From: a virus
Length of the DNA stretch: 33,236 nt
Virus record (IMG/VR): IMGVR_UViG_3300022905_000555
Coordinates: 1 to 33,236 of that record
Reading direction: 5' to 3' (one strand)
Part shown: piece by piece, positions 1 through 7,405 of the stretch
Position numbering within the stretch: the first letter of the stretch is position 1
Layout: every line of letters starts with the position of its first letter
Notes under the pieces: generated by a model
Database searches by the model: none
Seen by the model: only the letters and a program-made list of their open reading frames with translations
What the model was told of the DNA's origin: nothing
Position numbers and translations under genes: made by a program

Positions 1-211
1 CAACTGCAATCTTGCCTGCTTTAACTACACCGTCTGCTAAGAATTTCATACGCATTGCTTGTCGCATACGTCCTTCAGGTGTAAAATCCCAGTCATCATA
101 TTCTTTTCGAACTGCATCAGCGTTTAGCCAAACGCCACCGATCAACTCTGCAAGTGGTTCGGCAAGAGTACTCTTACCACTGCCGGGTAAGCCGAATATT
201 AAAATTTTCAT
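1..211 (-). CDS. APS-kinase-like P-loop kinase (partial, cut by left edge)
   Basis: Only the first 70 residues are in the window. They open with a short beta strand and a Walker A motif, GLPGSGKST at residues 7-15. A segment reading DWDFTPEGRMRQAMRM follows, which resembles the DxGFSxExRxxxxRR region of adenylylsulfate (APS) kinases. APS kinase phosphorylates APS with ATP to give PAPS, the sulfate donor of sulfotransferases. The start ATG (211-209) overlaps the stop of the zinc-finger gene by 4 nt (ATGA), so it is the last visible gene of the early operon begun at 6536. A sulfotransferase at 11484-12146 would be the natural user of PAPS. It could instead be another small-molecule P-loop kinase; the missing C-terminal part would decide. 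Confidence 0.6.
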   Translation of the reverse strand, partial: MKILIFGLPGSGKSTLAEPLAELIGGVWLNADAVRKEYDDWDFTPEGRMRQAMRMKFLADGVVKAGKIAV

Positions 212-897
212 AAATTGCTTTCCTTTGCAACATCTTTAACTAGTTGCACATCAGTAATTTGTTTTTTAAAACGCAACGCCCAATGAGCCGGATCTACAAT
301 ATTATAAATCATTCCTAATTGCTCATCGTTAAATTTACTTAGCATTGCTTTTCCACTAGAACAGTTAAGAATGAGCCACGGTGAAATCTTTCCGTCTTTA
401 ATATGCCATATTGCTCTATTAAGACTTACATAATGGAAATAATGATTCCATACACTATTATTTTCATTTGCCCATTCCATCATAGTCATAACACTACGTT
501 CTAACGCAGTTTCTACACCTTCTTTTTTGATTAACTCAATTGCATACTTTTCGTACATTTCTTCTCGACACCATTGGTCAAGTTTAACTCCGCTAGTTAC
601 AACATAATTAATATACTTCTCAGGATACAACGGCTTTACATTTGACACAAAGCTACCAAACTTTACAAATGCATTATAATATTGACTTTTACAAAACTCT
701 TCATATGTCTTGTCTTTCTTTGCGCCTGCACTTAATTTATAGAATTGGTTAAATGCAATGTATCCTAACTGCACACGTTTTTCATTTTTCTGTAAAGCTC
801 TGCGTTTTTGTTCACACATATGCACCATGAGAGTTTTTTCACGAGTGTATCCTGTCTTACAATATTCGCAGACGTATGGCTTTTCAGAGCTTGACAT
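208..897 (-). CDS. Zinc-finger-like protein of unknown function
   Basis: 229 aa from the ATG at 897. Longer in-frame starts exist, but this one overlaps the preceding gene by only 14 nt and puts a zinc-knuckle-like motif right at the N-terminus: C10-x2-C13-x12-H26-x-C28, followed by a basic stretch (KRRALQKNEKR). The rest is a mostly helical, aromatic-rich domain of about 190 residues with no catalytic motif I recognise. From memory, marine T4-like phages carry a similar conserved protein with the same N-terminal CxxC...H motif, function unknown. The finger and basic patch suggest nucleic-acid or protein binding (inference). It is translationally coupled at both ends, to the possible clamp-loader-like gene upstream and the APS-kinase-like gene downstream. 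Confidence 0.7.
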   Translation of the reverse strand: MSSSEKPYVCEYCKTGYTREKTLMVHMCEQKRRALQKNEKRVQLGYIAFNQFYKLSAGAKKDKTYEEFCKSQYYNAFVKFGSFVSNVKPLYPEKYINYVVTSGVKLDQWCREEMYEKYAIELIKKEGVETALERSVMTMMEWANENNSVWNHYFHYVSLNRAIWHIKDGKISPWLILNCSSGKAMLSKFNDEQLGMIYNIVDPAHWALRFKKQITDVQLVKDVAKESNL

Positions 898-1354
898 TTT
901 CGATACCGTATTCTTCTGCAAGTTCTTTGAGTTCTTTTTTTGTAGATATTCTAGCAAGTAATTCAACCTCGTCATTCTTTAAGTGGGGATAAACTTGTTC
1001 TAATAATTTTGTAGCAGATGCAGTACTGCCTTCTCTCTTCTTAAAACCAATCCATTGATGAAATTCGTTTTTTCCTGTATTACCACTCATACACAAAAGC
1101 TGCCATAATAGTTTCGGATGACCTTTGTCTTTACTTACTCCGATGTCATTAAAGTTCCTATTATAATATTCGTTAGTTTTAAAAATGGCAAGTTCTTGTG
1201 CTTCTCTACTTCCGCTAACAGAACTTACATATCTGTTCAACAACCAAAAGCTAATTTGCTTCTTGTGGTCATCTTCTAAGTGATCCCAAATCTTACTTTC
1301 GCCATTGTCGATCCAACTGAGGATTTCTTTTATTGCAATTTTTTCTGATGCCAT
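884..1354 (-). CDS. Conserved phage protein, possibly gp62-like clamp-loader small subunit
   Basis: 156 aa. The layout resembles the small clamp-loader subunit (gp62) of marine T4-like phages: a short helical N-terminus, an NR-x-SS element near residue 40 (LLNRYVSSV), a middle LLWQLL helix, a basic FHQWIGFKK segment near residue 100, and a C-terminal helix rich in K, E and L (ISTKKELKELAEE). In T4, gp62 works with gp44 to load the gp45 clamp. This match is pattern-level only. The usual partners 44, 45 and 43 are not in the window, and the neighbours are kdsB and a zinc-finger protein, so the assignment is tentative. The ATG at 1354 overlaps the kdsB end by 25 nt. It may equally be an unrelated small helical protein. 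Confidence 0.4.
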   Translation of the reverse strand: MASEKIAIKEILSWIDNGESKIWDHLEDDHKKQISFWLLNRYVSSVSGSREAQELAIFKTNEYYNRNFNDIGVSKDKGHPKLLWQLLCMSGNTGKNEFHQWIGFKKREGSTASATKLLEQVYPHLKNDEVELLARISTKKELKELAEEYGIENVKL

Positions 1355-2010
1355 GCGTCAACGTCCTCGGGTGAATTAATCTCTATACCATTAAAGTATA
1401 CACTATTACAGCCAATTTGCCAACCGTTTTTTAGCCAGCGCAACTGTTCAAGTTTTTCAATACGTTCTTCTGCTTCTACAAGTAAATGGGGATATGCTTG
1501 CAATGCTTGTTTGCGATAACCATAAACACCCAAGTGCCATTCGCCATATCCTGTCATGCCTCTGCCAAACCATAGAGCTTGATCACCTGCACGTACCATC
1601 TTAACACTGTTAGGATCGTTTTGCATTTTACTTGGCATTGTTGTGTACACTGTACTTACTTCATATTGAGATAGACTAGCAATACACGTTTCAATTAATT
1701 CAGCTGTAACATCAGGCATGTCACCTTGTACGTTTATAAACTGATCGTAGTCGTCAAGTGTACGCATTGCTACTGCGCCCGCGCATCGTTCTGTGCCGTT
1801 AGCGTAATCTGTTAGATCAATAATAACTTGATGTGGTTCAAACTTATCAGCAATACGTGTATCGTCTGTGAGTACATAAACATCATATCCTGTTTTGCGA
1901 CAGCGTTCGTACACTCTGCGTATCATAGGAATGTTATCCAGTGCTGCTAACGGCTTCCCTGGAAAGCGGGTGCTACCATAACGTGCAGGAATTAGTATTG
2001 CTGTATTCAT
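1330..2010 (-). CDS. kdsB: CMP-Kdo synthetase (3-deoxy-manno-octulosonate cytidylyltransferase)
   Basis: 226 aa, slightly shorter than bacterial KdsB (about 245-250). The N-terminal signature IPARYGSTRFPGKPLA (residues 7-22) is the classic nucleotide-binding motif of the KdsB family. YVLTDD and the NGTERCAGAV segment (residues about 71-80) also match, as does the FINVQGDMPDV acidic motif near residue 95 that binds metal and CTP. KdsB converts CTP and Kdo to CMP-Kdo, the activated sugar for lipid A inner core and for the Kdo linker of capsules. The start overlaps the kdsA stop by 4 nt (ATGA), so the two are translated together. The gene carries the catalytic motifs and looks intact. Bacterial origin by transfer is likely (inference). 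Confidence 0.9.
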   Translation of the reverse strand: MNTAILIPARYGSTRFPGKPLAALDNIPMIRRVYERCRKTGYDVYVLTDDTRIADKFEPHQVIIDLTDYANGTERCAGAVAMRTLDDYDQFINVQGDMPDVTAELIETCIASLSQYEVSTVYTTMPSKMQNDPNSVKMVRAGDQALWFGRGMTGYGEWHLGVYGYRKQALQAYPHLLVEAEERIEKLEQLRWLKNGWQIGCNSVYFNGIEINSPEDVDAWHQKKLQ

Positions 2011-2783
2011 TTTAATACACTGCTGATGGCAACAATATCTTCCACTACACGCTCGAAGTCTTCTAGGCGTAACATATTAGGACCGTCACTGGGTGCATTG
2101 TCAGGATCGGGGTGTACTTCTAAAAAGAAATTCCTAATCCCCAAAGCACTAGCTGCACGAGCCAAGCCAGGAACATAATCCCTATTCCCGCCGCTACTAC
2201 TTCCGTTGCCACCTGGCTTTTGTACTGAGTGCGTGGCGTCCAGTACAATAGGACAATCAAAATTATCAAGCATGTAATTAAGGCCGGTGAAATCAACAAC
2301 CAAAGTATTATATCCAAAGCTAGTTCCTCTCTCTGTAATCCAAACTTCTTTAGCGTCTTCGCACTTACTTAGTATTCCAGCAACGTCCCAAGGTGCAAGA
2401 AACTGTCCTTTTTTAATATTAACAATTTTATCTGTTTCACACGCACGTTGAATCAAATCAGTTTGGCGACAAAGGAACGCAGGAATCTGCAACACATCAA
2501 CTGCGTCTGGGTATGCACCCATTGCATCAATTTGTCCTCTAGTGTGTACATCAGTAAGAATTTTTAAACCAGGGATTTCTTTCTTCATGATTTCAAAATC
2601 TTGCATAGTACGTGCTAATCCAAGACCGCGTTTGCCGTTAATGCTTGTGCGATTTGCTTTGTCGTAACTAGCTTTAAAATAATAATCAATATCGTACTTG
2701 CTACAAACTCTTGCACATGTCTCTGCAATACTAATGCTCTGCTCTAGTGTCTCGTGTTGACACGGTCCTGCTATAATTCTCAT
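2007..2783 (-). CDS. kdsA: Kdo-8-phosphate synthase, metal-dependent type
   Basis: 258 aa TIM-barrel aldolase that condenses phosphoenolpyruvate with arabinose-5-phosphate to Kdo-8-phosphate. Family motifs run in order: IAGPC (residues 4-8), FKASYDKANRTSI, ILTDVH, LQIPAFLCRQTDL, NIKKGQFLAPWD, TERGTSFGYNTLVVD, LDATHSVQKPGG, FFLEVHPDPDNAPSDGPN. Cys8 in GPC, the His of DATHS, the Glu of LEVHP and the Asp of PSDGP correspond to the four metal ligands of the Aquifex-type enzyme; E. coli KdsA has Asn in place of the Cys. So this is a class II, metal-dependent KdsA. The product is expected in the host cytoplasm, fed by host arabinose-5-phosphate and the host Kdo-8-P phosphatase, since neither kdsD nor kdsC is visible here. 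It overlaps kdsB by 4 nt. Confidence 0.94.
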   Translation of the reverse strand: MRIIAGPCQHETLEQSISIAETCARVCSKYDIDYYFKASYDKANRTSINGKRGLGLARTMQDFEIMKKEIPGLKILTDVHTRGQIDAMGAYPDAVDVLQIPAFLCRQTDLIQRACETDKIVNIKKGQFLAPWDVAGILSKCEDAKEVWITERGTSFGYNTLVVDFTGLNYMLDNFDCPIVLDATHSVQKPGGNGSSSGGNRDYVPGLARAASALGIRNFFLEVHPDPDNAPSDGPNMLRLEDFERVVEDIVAISSVLK

Positions 2784-3127
2784 TTGTCGTCCTTTACTAC
2801 GTAATACATTGTTATTAATTGATCTAATAACTTTTCTAATGTAGGATGTTCTTGGGCAAGTCTACATAAATCTTGCCAGTCACTATATGACAATAAATCG
2901 CCTTGTGCTCTAGCTACTCCTGCAGGGTCACCACCTACTATCCAGCGTGGCAATTTGTTATTAGGAGGGTCACGATAACGAGCGTAGACAACACCGTCGC
3001 TACGCTCATATATCAATGCTTCACCTGAGATAAGTGCGCCCAAATTAGCCAACTGCTGTTCCGCTTGTGCGGCGTTTAATGTCACTGTGATTGAACTCTG
3101 CCCAATACAATTCAAATGCAACACCAT
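2780..3127 (-). CDS. Small unknown protein upstream of kdsA
   Basis: Up to 115 aa. I do not recognise it. It contains a GGDPAGVARAQGDLLSYSDW segment and a leucine-rich C-terminal helix (LEKLLDQLITMYYVV). The start is uncertain. The ATG at 3127 would overlap the last 28 codons of the cupin gene (83 nt), which is unusually long. A GTG at 3085 (TVTLNAAQAEQ, giving about 101 aa) or later TTG codons would shorten the overlap. The stop overlaps the kdsA ATG by 4 nt, with AAAGGA just upstream serving as the kdsA ribosome-binding site, so the gene is likely real and translationally coupled. A role linked to the neighbouring sugar genes is only a guess from position. Confidence 0.55.
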   Translation of the reverse strand: MVLHLNCIGQSSITVTLNAAQAEQQLANLGALISGEALIYERSDGVVYARYRDPPNNKLPRWIVGGDPAGVARAQGDLLSYSDWQDLCRLAQEHPTLEKLLDQLITMYYVVKDDK

Positions 3128-3398
3128 CTTCGATGCCTTCGAACTGATGAATCTTGCCTGGCTTAACTTGTGTAAATTCGCCTGGGCCTAAGATAGTTTC
3201 ATCGACTAGTCCTTGATCGTCTTGCCATACACGTATAAGCATCTTACCTGATTCTACAAAGAAGCCATTCCATTTAAATTCGTGTTCATGTTCTGAACAT
3301 TTAAATCCTGCTTTGTATTCGATACGGTGAAATTCTAGTACGCCATTTGCGTGAATTAATTCCGTTGATCCCCAAATTTTGCCTGCTTTAATTGACAT
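3045..3398 (-). CDS. Single-domain cupin protein
   Basis: 117 aa, the size of one cupin barrel. Cupin motif 1 is visible as CSEHEHEFKWNGFFVESG (residues about 34-51), with His37, His39 and Glu41 as likely metal ligands. Motif 2 is PGEFTQVKPGKIHQFEG (residues about 72-88), with His84. Small cupins of this type include sugar-phosphate isomerases and epimerases as well as binding proteins. Beside kdsA and kdsB, a role in sugar metabolism is plausible, for example sugar-phosphate isomerisation that could feed Kdo synthesis, but the sequence alone does not show the substrate. The ATG follows the upstream stop directly (TAAATG). Confidence 0.75.
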   Translation of the reverse strand: MSIKAGKIWGSTELIHANGVLEFHRIEYKAGFKCSEHEHEFKWNGFFVESGKMLIRVWQDDQGLVDETILGPGEFTQVKPGKIHQFEGIEDGVAFELYWAEFNHSDIKRRTSGTAVG

Positions 3399-3905
3399 TT
3401 ACATTAACCTTTCATATTCAATAATTTCACATTGTCTACTAATATCTTTTACAAAAAATGCACATAACGGATTTGTTCCTTCTGTAATCTGAACACTTAG
3501 TAATTGTCCGTTTTTCATTTTAGGAAAATACCATTTTACATCTGTATAGAAGTTTACAATATTAATAGATGCAAAGTCTGTTTTAAAGCTCTTCAACGGA
3601 TTATACAAAAATGCTTCAAACCCTCGATCGTTAATACTTGTTAATGGAAGTATTTCTAAGTCAGTTCCGCTTTCTGAACAGCCTACTGCAATACTCCAAT
3701 CTACTGGCATTGTAATTTCTTGTCCGCCAATATCTAATACCATTGCAGGTGCACTAAATGATTCTAGAAAAATTAATGGTACAAAGAAAAAATCCGGATT
3801 TTTAGGATCGCTATTATCTAGTACACTAAATCGTACATCGTCTTCAATTTGATCAGGCAAATCATCTAAGTTAAAGCATTTATTTTCTAATGTTAAAATT
3901 CTCAT
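3399..3905 (-). CDS. Unknown 168-aa protein next to uvsW
   Basis: 168 aa, unrecognised function. It is acidic at the N-terminus (LDDLPDQIEDDVRF) with a hydrophobic core segment (FFFVPLIFLESFSAPAMVLDIGG) that reads as beta strands rather than a membrane helix, since charged and small residues interrupt it. Only 5 nt separate it from the end of uvsW and nothing separates it from the cupin gene, so it belongs to the same early transcript. From memory, marine T4-like phages often have a conserved protein of this kind by uvsW, but I cannot give it a name. No catalytic motif, signal peptide or coiled coil is evident. Confidence 0.65.
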   Translation of the reverse strand: MRILTLENKCFNLDDLPDQIEDDVRFSVLDNSDPKNPDFFFVPLIFLESFSAPAMVLDIGGQEITMPVDWSIAVGCSESGTDLEILPLTSINDRGFEAFLYNPLKSFKTDFASINIVNFYTDVKWYFPKMKNGQLLSVQITEGTNPLCAFFVKDISRQCEIIEYERLM

Positions 3906-3910
3906 AATTT

Positions 3911-5374
3911 TTAATTCCAGTCTATTTTTTCAATCGTAAATGGGTATTGAGCTTCAGTATAGAATTTCTTACGCTGAGTTAAATGCCGCTTCGCAAACTT
4001 GCACGTCGATGTCAAGTCCCATATTTGTACGAAGTCTTTGTCTTTAGCCTTTCTTACGCCTCTACCAATGCTCTGAATAACACGAACAAAAGACTTGCCA
4101 GGTTCAAGAAGAACAAGATTAAAGATCCTCGGTATATTAAGTCCAACAGCGGCGACTCCGTAGGTTGCGATAATGACCTCATTAGTCCCTTCACGAATCG
4201 TATCATATGTTTCTTTCCTGTCTTTTACTTTAACAGCACCGCTAATAAATGTACTGCCCGGAATCATCTCGGCTAATGCTTGTCCGGCACTAATTCTGTC
4301 TACAAGAATAAGTGTGTTGCCTGTTTGCGATACCTTGTTCATCATCTTGCCAATGTATTCTAAGCGTTCAGTATTAGTTGTTAGGTATTTTAATTCGCTT
4401 TGATAATCAGTATGCACTACTGTATCAATTAGCTGACATACATTAACATGACACTCTGATAGCACGCCTTTGTCTTGTAATTCTTTTGCTGTAATCTGTC
4501 CAATCACTGGACCTAGACTTGCGTGAATACTTTCAAATTCAAACTTCTCTTTGGGCACTGTACCAGTTAGTCCCCAGCGAATTGGAGCATTTCTTAAGTT
4601 TCGTGTAAGCAAATTCTTTAGCACTTCTGCTTTGGCCTGGTGTACTTCGTCGACAATAACTGCGCTCACACCTTCAAGGAACTCTGCAAGTGATAATACT
4701 GCACTTCCGTCCTTGTGTTTCTTGTCAAGAATATTCAAACTCTGCCAAGTACAAATAGTATGAGTCTTACCGAGATTCTTTCTGTCTCCGAAGTACACCC
4801 CAACGTCAAGTCCGCAATTGATGTAGTCTTCTTCAGTTTGTTCAACAAGTGACTTGTTTGGAACAATAACTAGACTACGTCCGTACGGCTCGACCATATG
4901 CGATAATGTTGCTGTAGTAATTGTCTTACCTGCACCAGTAGCAATCTGTTGCAAGCTCTGCGGGTTAGCTAAGAAGTTGTTAATTGCATCAACTTGATAG
5001 TCTCGAAGCATAATGTCTTCGCCTTCAGCAGGATGACCTTTAGGCCATTTAACACCTTGGTCAGCCCAGTAGCTTTCTGTTACTGGTGTAAACTTTAAAG
5101 TAATAGGGTGTCTGTTGTCTTGAATGTCTACTATTTCGACATTATTTTTTCCAAGAATATCACAAACAACATCAAGATGATTGACGTAGCCTGTACCGCC
5201 AATGCCAAAAAAAGCAACTTTACCGTCCCATCGTCCCAGTTTATACTGGGGCATGTGTTTAGCATAAGGCACTTCAAACTTAAGAGCATTGGCGAGCTTT
5301 CTTCGTACATCTACATCTAGTCCTTCTAGTTTGATGTTTACTTCGTCTTCAATTATTAATCTACAACTAGCCAT
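3911..5374 (-). CDS. uvsW: RNA-DNA / DNA-DNA helicase UvsW
   Basis: 487 aa (T4 UvsW is about 500). After an N-terminal region of about 120 residues comes the superfamily 2 helicase core: Q-motif-like MLRDYQVDAI (122-131), Walker A ATGAGKT (145-151), DEVH box (242-245) and GLTGT (268-272, motif III). C-terminal RecA-like motifs follow, including IIATYGVAAVGLNIPR and QSIGRGVRK (motif VI). UvsW unwinds R-loops and branched recombination intermediates and helps switch T4 from origin- to recombination-primed replication. The ATG overlaps the preceding gene by 8 nt. Finding it in an early unit driven by a sigma70-type promoter fits a replication/recombination role, although T4 itself expresses uvsW late. 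Confidence 0.92.
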   Translation of the reverse strand: MASCRLIIEDEVNIKLEGLDVDVRRKLANALKFEVPYAKHMPQYKLGRWDGKVAFFGIGGTGYVNHLDVVCDILGKNNVEIVDIQDNRHPITLKFTPVTESYWADQGVKWPKGHPAEGEDIMLRDYQVDAINNFLANPQSLQQIATGAGKTITTATLSHMVEPYGRSLVIVPNKSLVEQTEEDYINCGLDVGVYFGDRKNLGKTHTICTWQSLNILDKKHKDGSAVLSLAEFLEGVSAVIVDEVHQAKAEVLKNLLTRNLRNAPIRWGLTGTVPKEKFEFESIHASLGPVIGQITAKELQDKGVLSECHVNVCQLIDTVVHTDYQSELKYLTTNTERLEYIGKMMNKVSQTGNTLILVDRISAGQALAEMIPGSTFISGAVKVKDRKETYDTIREGTNEVIIATYGVAAVGLNIPRIFNLVLLEPGKSFVRVIQSIGRGVRKAKDKDFVQIWDLTSTCKFAKRHLTQRKKFYTEAQYPFTIEKIDWN

Positions 5375-6536
5375 AAAATTTTGAATACTTCCTAAATGGG
5401 CTCATGCTCTCTTCTCTATAAACAATTAAGTCGCAATTGAATCCTACATAAGCGTTTACTAGTCTATCTAATCTACTGTTATAAGAGATAGCAGTGTGTG
5501 GTTTCCAGTCACCGTTAACTAAGAGTTTCGGTAATGTATCTGTACTAATATATACTATTTTTGTTGATTTGTCAACCCAATTATTCAATTTCCTATCTTT
5601 TACTAATGTATTAAATCCTACATCACTTCCGTCTAGTCTAAAAAGAACACTTGATGATTCAAACGGCAATATGTCTCTATAATAAGTTACTAATTCGTGT
5701 AGCTGTTCTTCTGCATTAATTTTATCTAAAATTATTAACAACGGAAATCTATCTAAATCCCAAAGAGCAGATAATACCGATTGTGTATCATATTCAATTG
5801 GACTTAACATGAGCTGTGCTGTTTCTCGATAAGCTATCTTGTTTAATAGTGTATCGTCTGGCAAGGTATCAATAGTTTCGATACCATACTTAAATCTTCT
5901 ATCAACATATTTGATTAAGTTTGTTTGATCAAGATCGCCTAATTCGTCTACTATTAATTTGCGAGCAGTTGCATTAACATTCTTAAGTTCTAAGTTATAG
6001 ATACCAGGAATATAATTTTCATGTGAGTTTTTTATTTGTTTAATTTTATTATAAACATCGATTAGTTCTGCATCAATCTCAAAACTTGTATCGACAAATT
6101 CAGTTAAGATTGAAAATACACTTTGTTCTGAATATTCAAATGTATGCTCGTGTGATCCTTTACTGTGCTCATATCCGGTAGCATTAGTTTTAGCTAATTC
6201 TAATTTTATAATATCTTTCTTACTAAACGGAAATCTAATTTTAATAGTATTGTCTATAATTTTAATATATTTGGTTCTGTCAATCTGACGCAATGGGTTC
6301 CGTAGTATATTAACAGCACCAACTACATCATACTCTAACGCAGTAAATTGATCAGCGTATGATAGTAGTTTTTCTTTAACTACTTCGTACTGACGATCAG
6401 TAAGTGCAACTCCTTTATGCACTTGGCGTGCAATACTTCGAAGAATTGTTTGATCGCTAGATTGGATTACAAAAGATACATTCCCTTGTAGTCCAGTCAA
6501 TAATTCAAGATATGATTCTATTGTTTTCTCAGCCAT
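5367..6536 (-). CDS. Unknown 389-aa protein, first gene of the uvsW operon
   Basis: 389 aa; I do not recognise the family. The N-terminal half is helical and charged, with a short His-rich loop (GYEHSKGSHEHTFEY, residues about 119-133). The C-terminal half alternates predicted strands and helices (FPLLIILDKINAEEQ; SSSVLFRLDGSD; TKIVYISTDTLPKLL) in a way that recalls a RecA-like or nucleotide-binding fold, but I see no Walker A or DExx motif. It is the promoter-proximal gene of the early operon and overlaps uvsW by 8 nt, so a role alongside UvsW in replication or recombination is plausible. A sigma70-type promoter places the transcript start at or next to the ATG. Confidence 0.7.
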   Translation of the reverse strand: MAEKTIESYLELLTGLQGNVSFVIQSSDQTILRSIARQVHKGVALTDRQYEVVKEKLLSYADQFTALEYDVVGAVNILRNPLRQIDRTKYIKIIDNTIKIRFPFSKKDIIKLELAKTNATGYEHSKGSHEHTFEYSEQSVFSILTEFVDTSFEIDAELIDVYNKIKQIKNSHENYIPGIYNLELKNVNATARKLIVDELGDLDQTNLIKYVDRRFKYGIETIDTLPDDTLLNKIAYRETAQLMLSPIEYDTQSVLSALWDLDRFPLLIILDKINAEEQLHELVTYYRDILPFESSSVLFRLDGSDVGFNTLVKDRKLNNWVDKSTKIVYISTDTLPKLLVNGDWKPHTAISYNSRLDRLVNAYVGFNCDLIVYREESMSPFRKYSKFYG

Positions 6537-6542
6537 ACAAGT

Positions 6543-6571
6543 AGTATAACGTATTATAGCTTACTTGTCAA
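6543..6571 (-). promoter_or_regulatory. Sigma70-type early promoter for the uvsW-kdsAB operon
   Basis: On the minus strand: TTGACA (6571-6566), 17-nt spacer, TATACT (6548-6543). The -35 lies inside the last codons of the upstream gene, and six bases separate the -10 from the ATG at 6536, so +1 should be at or next to the A of the start codon. Confidence 0.8.
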
Positions 6572-7405
6572 GTTATTTAATGGTAATCCTGCTGCAATTT
6601 CTTCTATAGTGTATTCAGTGTGAGCGTAGTCATTGAGCCATTGTGTTCTATCTGGCATCATTGGAGATTCTATATCGTGCATAAAGTCAATGTCATTACC
6701 GACGTCATACGCTAAAGATGCGGACCCTACAAACGCCGGAACGCCGTTTAGTACACTGTGTATGCCCGGGTTGCTGCTGTAGCTTACAGTAGCGTGTACG
6801 TTGTTAAACGACATATCAAAGTCATCATATGTACCATTTAATTTTACAGGATTTTGCCTGTATACATTTTTAAATTCTTTTTCGATATGTTGTAATGGGC
6901 ATCGAGGATGAGGCCGAAACAATATAGGACGATCAGTATGTGCTCTTATGCCATCTATAGTATTCATCACCCATTGACTCATCCTAGGCATATGTTGCCA
7001 CTGCAAACTTTTATCGTGCTGACCTGCTATTAGTATATACTCGCCGTCTGTACGCCAGGGCTTTAAAACAAGTCCGAGAAGATTAGCACGGTCACTAGTA
7101 TTCCCCATATCCCCAAAATAAGCATCTCTATTAATACCATTTAATCCCACCTTCCAAGTTGTGCCTCGTTTAATTCCACCGACTTCAAGTACTATAACTG
7201 GTTTCTTTTTGTTCTGTGCGTTCTTCCAAACAAGTTGGTTTTGAGCCATTCTTCCGTTAAACAGTACGCTCCAAATAACATCAACGTCGGAGTCATTGCT
7301 ATTATCGTCAGTGCTAAAACCAAGGGCGCGACAACCCTCTCGAAAAGCATCAAAGACAGGTTTGCTATTAAGTGCGCCATATTGTGTCCATAAACTAAAT
7401 TTCAT
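6554..7405 (-). CDS. Capsule-synthesis-like glycosyltransferase, paralogue 1 (RPHP motif)
   Basis: 283 aa from the ATG at 7405, which overlaps the previous gene by 11 nt. The upstream in-frame Met would give an 80-nt overlap. The C-terminal half has DRPILFRPHP (158-167), then SYSSNPGIHSVLNGVPAF (208-225), then a tail with TIEEIAAG. The HP motif followed by an S/N-rich loop and a GVP segment resembles the capsule-synthesis family (KpsS/KpsC type), whose members transfer beta-Kdo to build the capsule linker. The two genes upstream (8237-9169 and 9166-9993) share the same skeleton, so this is one of three tandem paralogues. Acceptor and donor are unknown; kdsA and kdsB in the same phage make CMP-Kdo an attractive donor (inference). 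Confidence 0.55.
   Translation of the reverse strand: MKFSLWTQYGALNSKPVFDAFREGCRALGFSTDDNSNDSDVDVIWSVLFNGRMAQNQLVWKNAQNKKKPVIVLEVGGIKRGTTWKVGLNGINRDAYFGDMGNTSDRANLLGLVLKPWRTDGEYILIAGQHDKSLQWQHMPRMSQWVMNTIDGIRAHTDRPILFRPHPRCPLQHIEKEFKNVYRQNPVKLNGTYDDFDMSFNNVHATVSYSSNPGIHSVLNGVPAFVGSASLAYDVGNDIDFMHDIESPMMPDRTQWLNDYAHTEYTIEEIAAGLPLNNLTSKL

Noticed and set aside
2120-2317. 65-aa hydrophobic reading frame inside kdsA, membrane-like
   Set aside because: It is a frame shadow of kdsA on the same strand, with no ribosome-binding site; kdsA motifs span the whole region.
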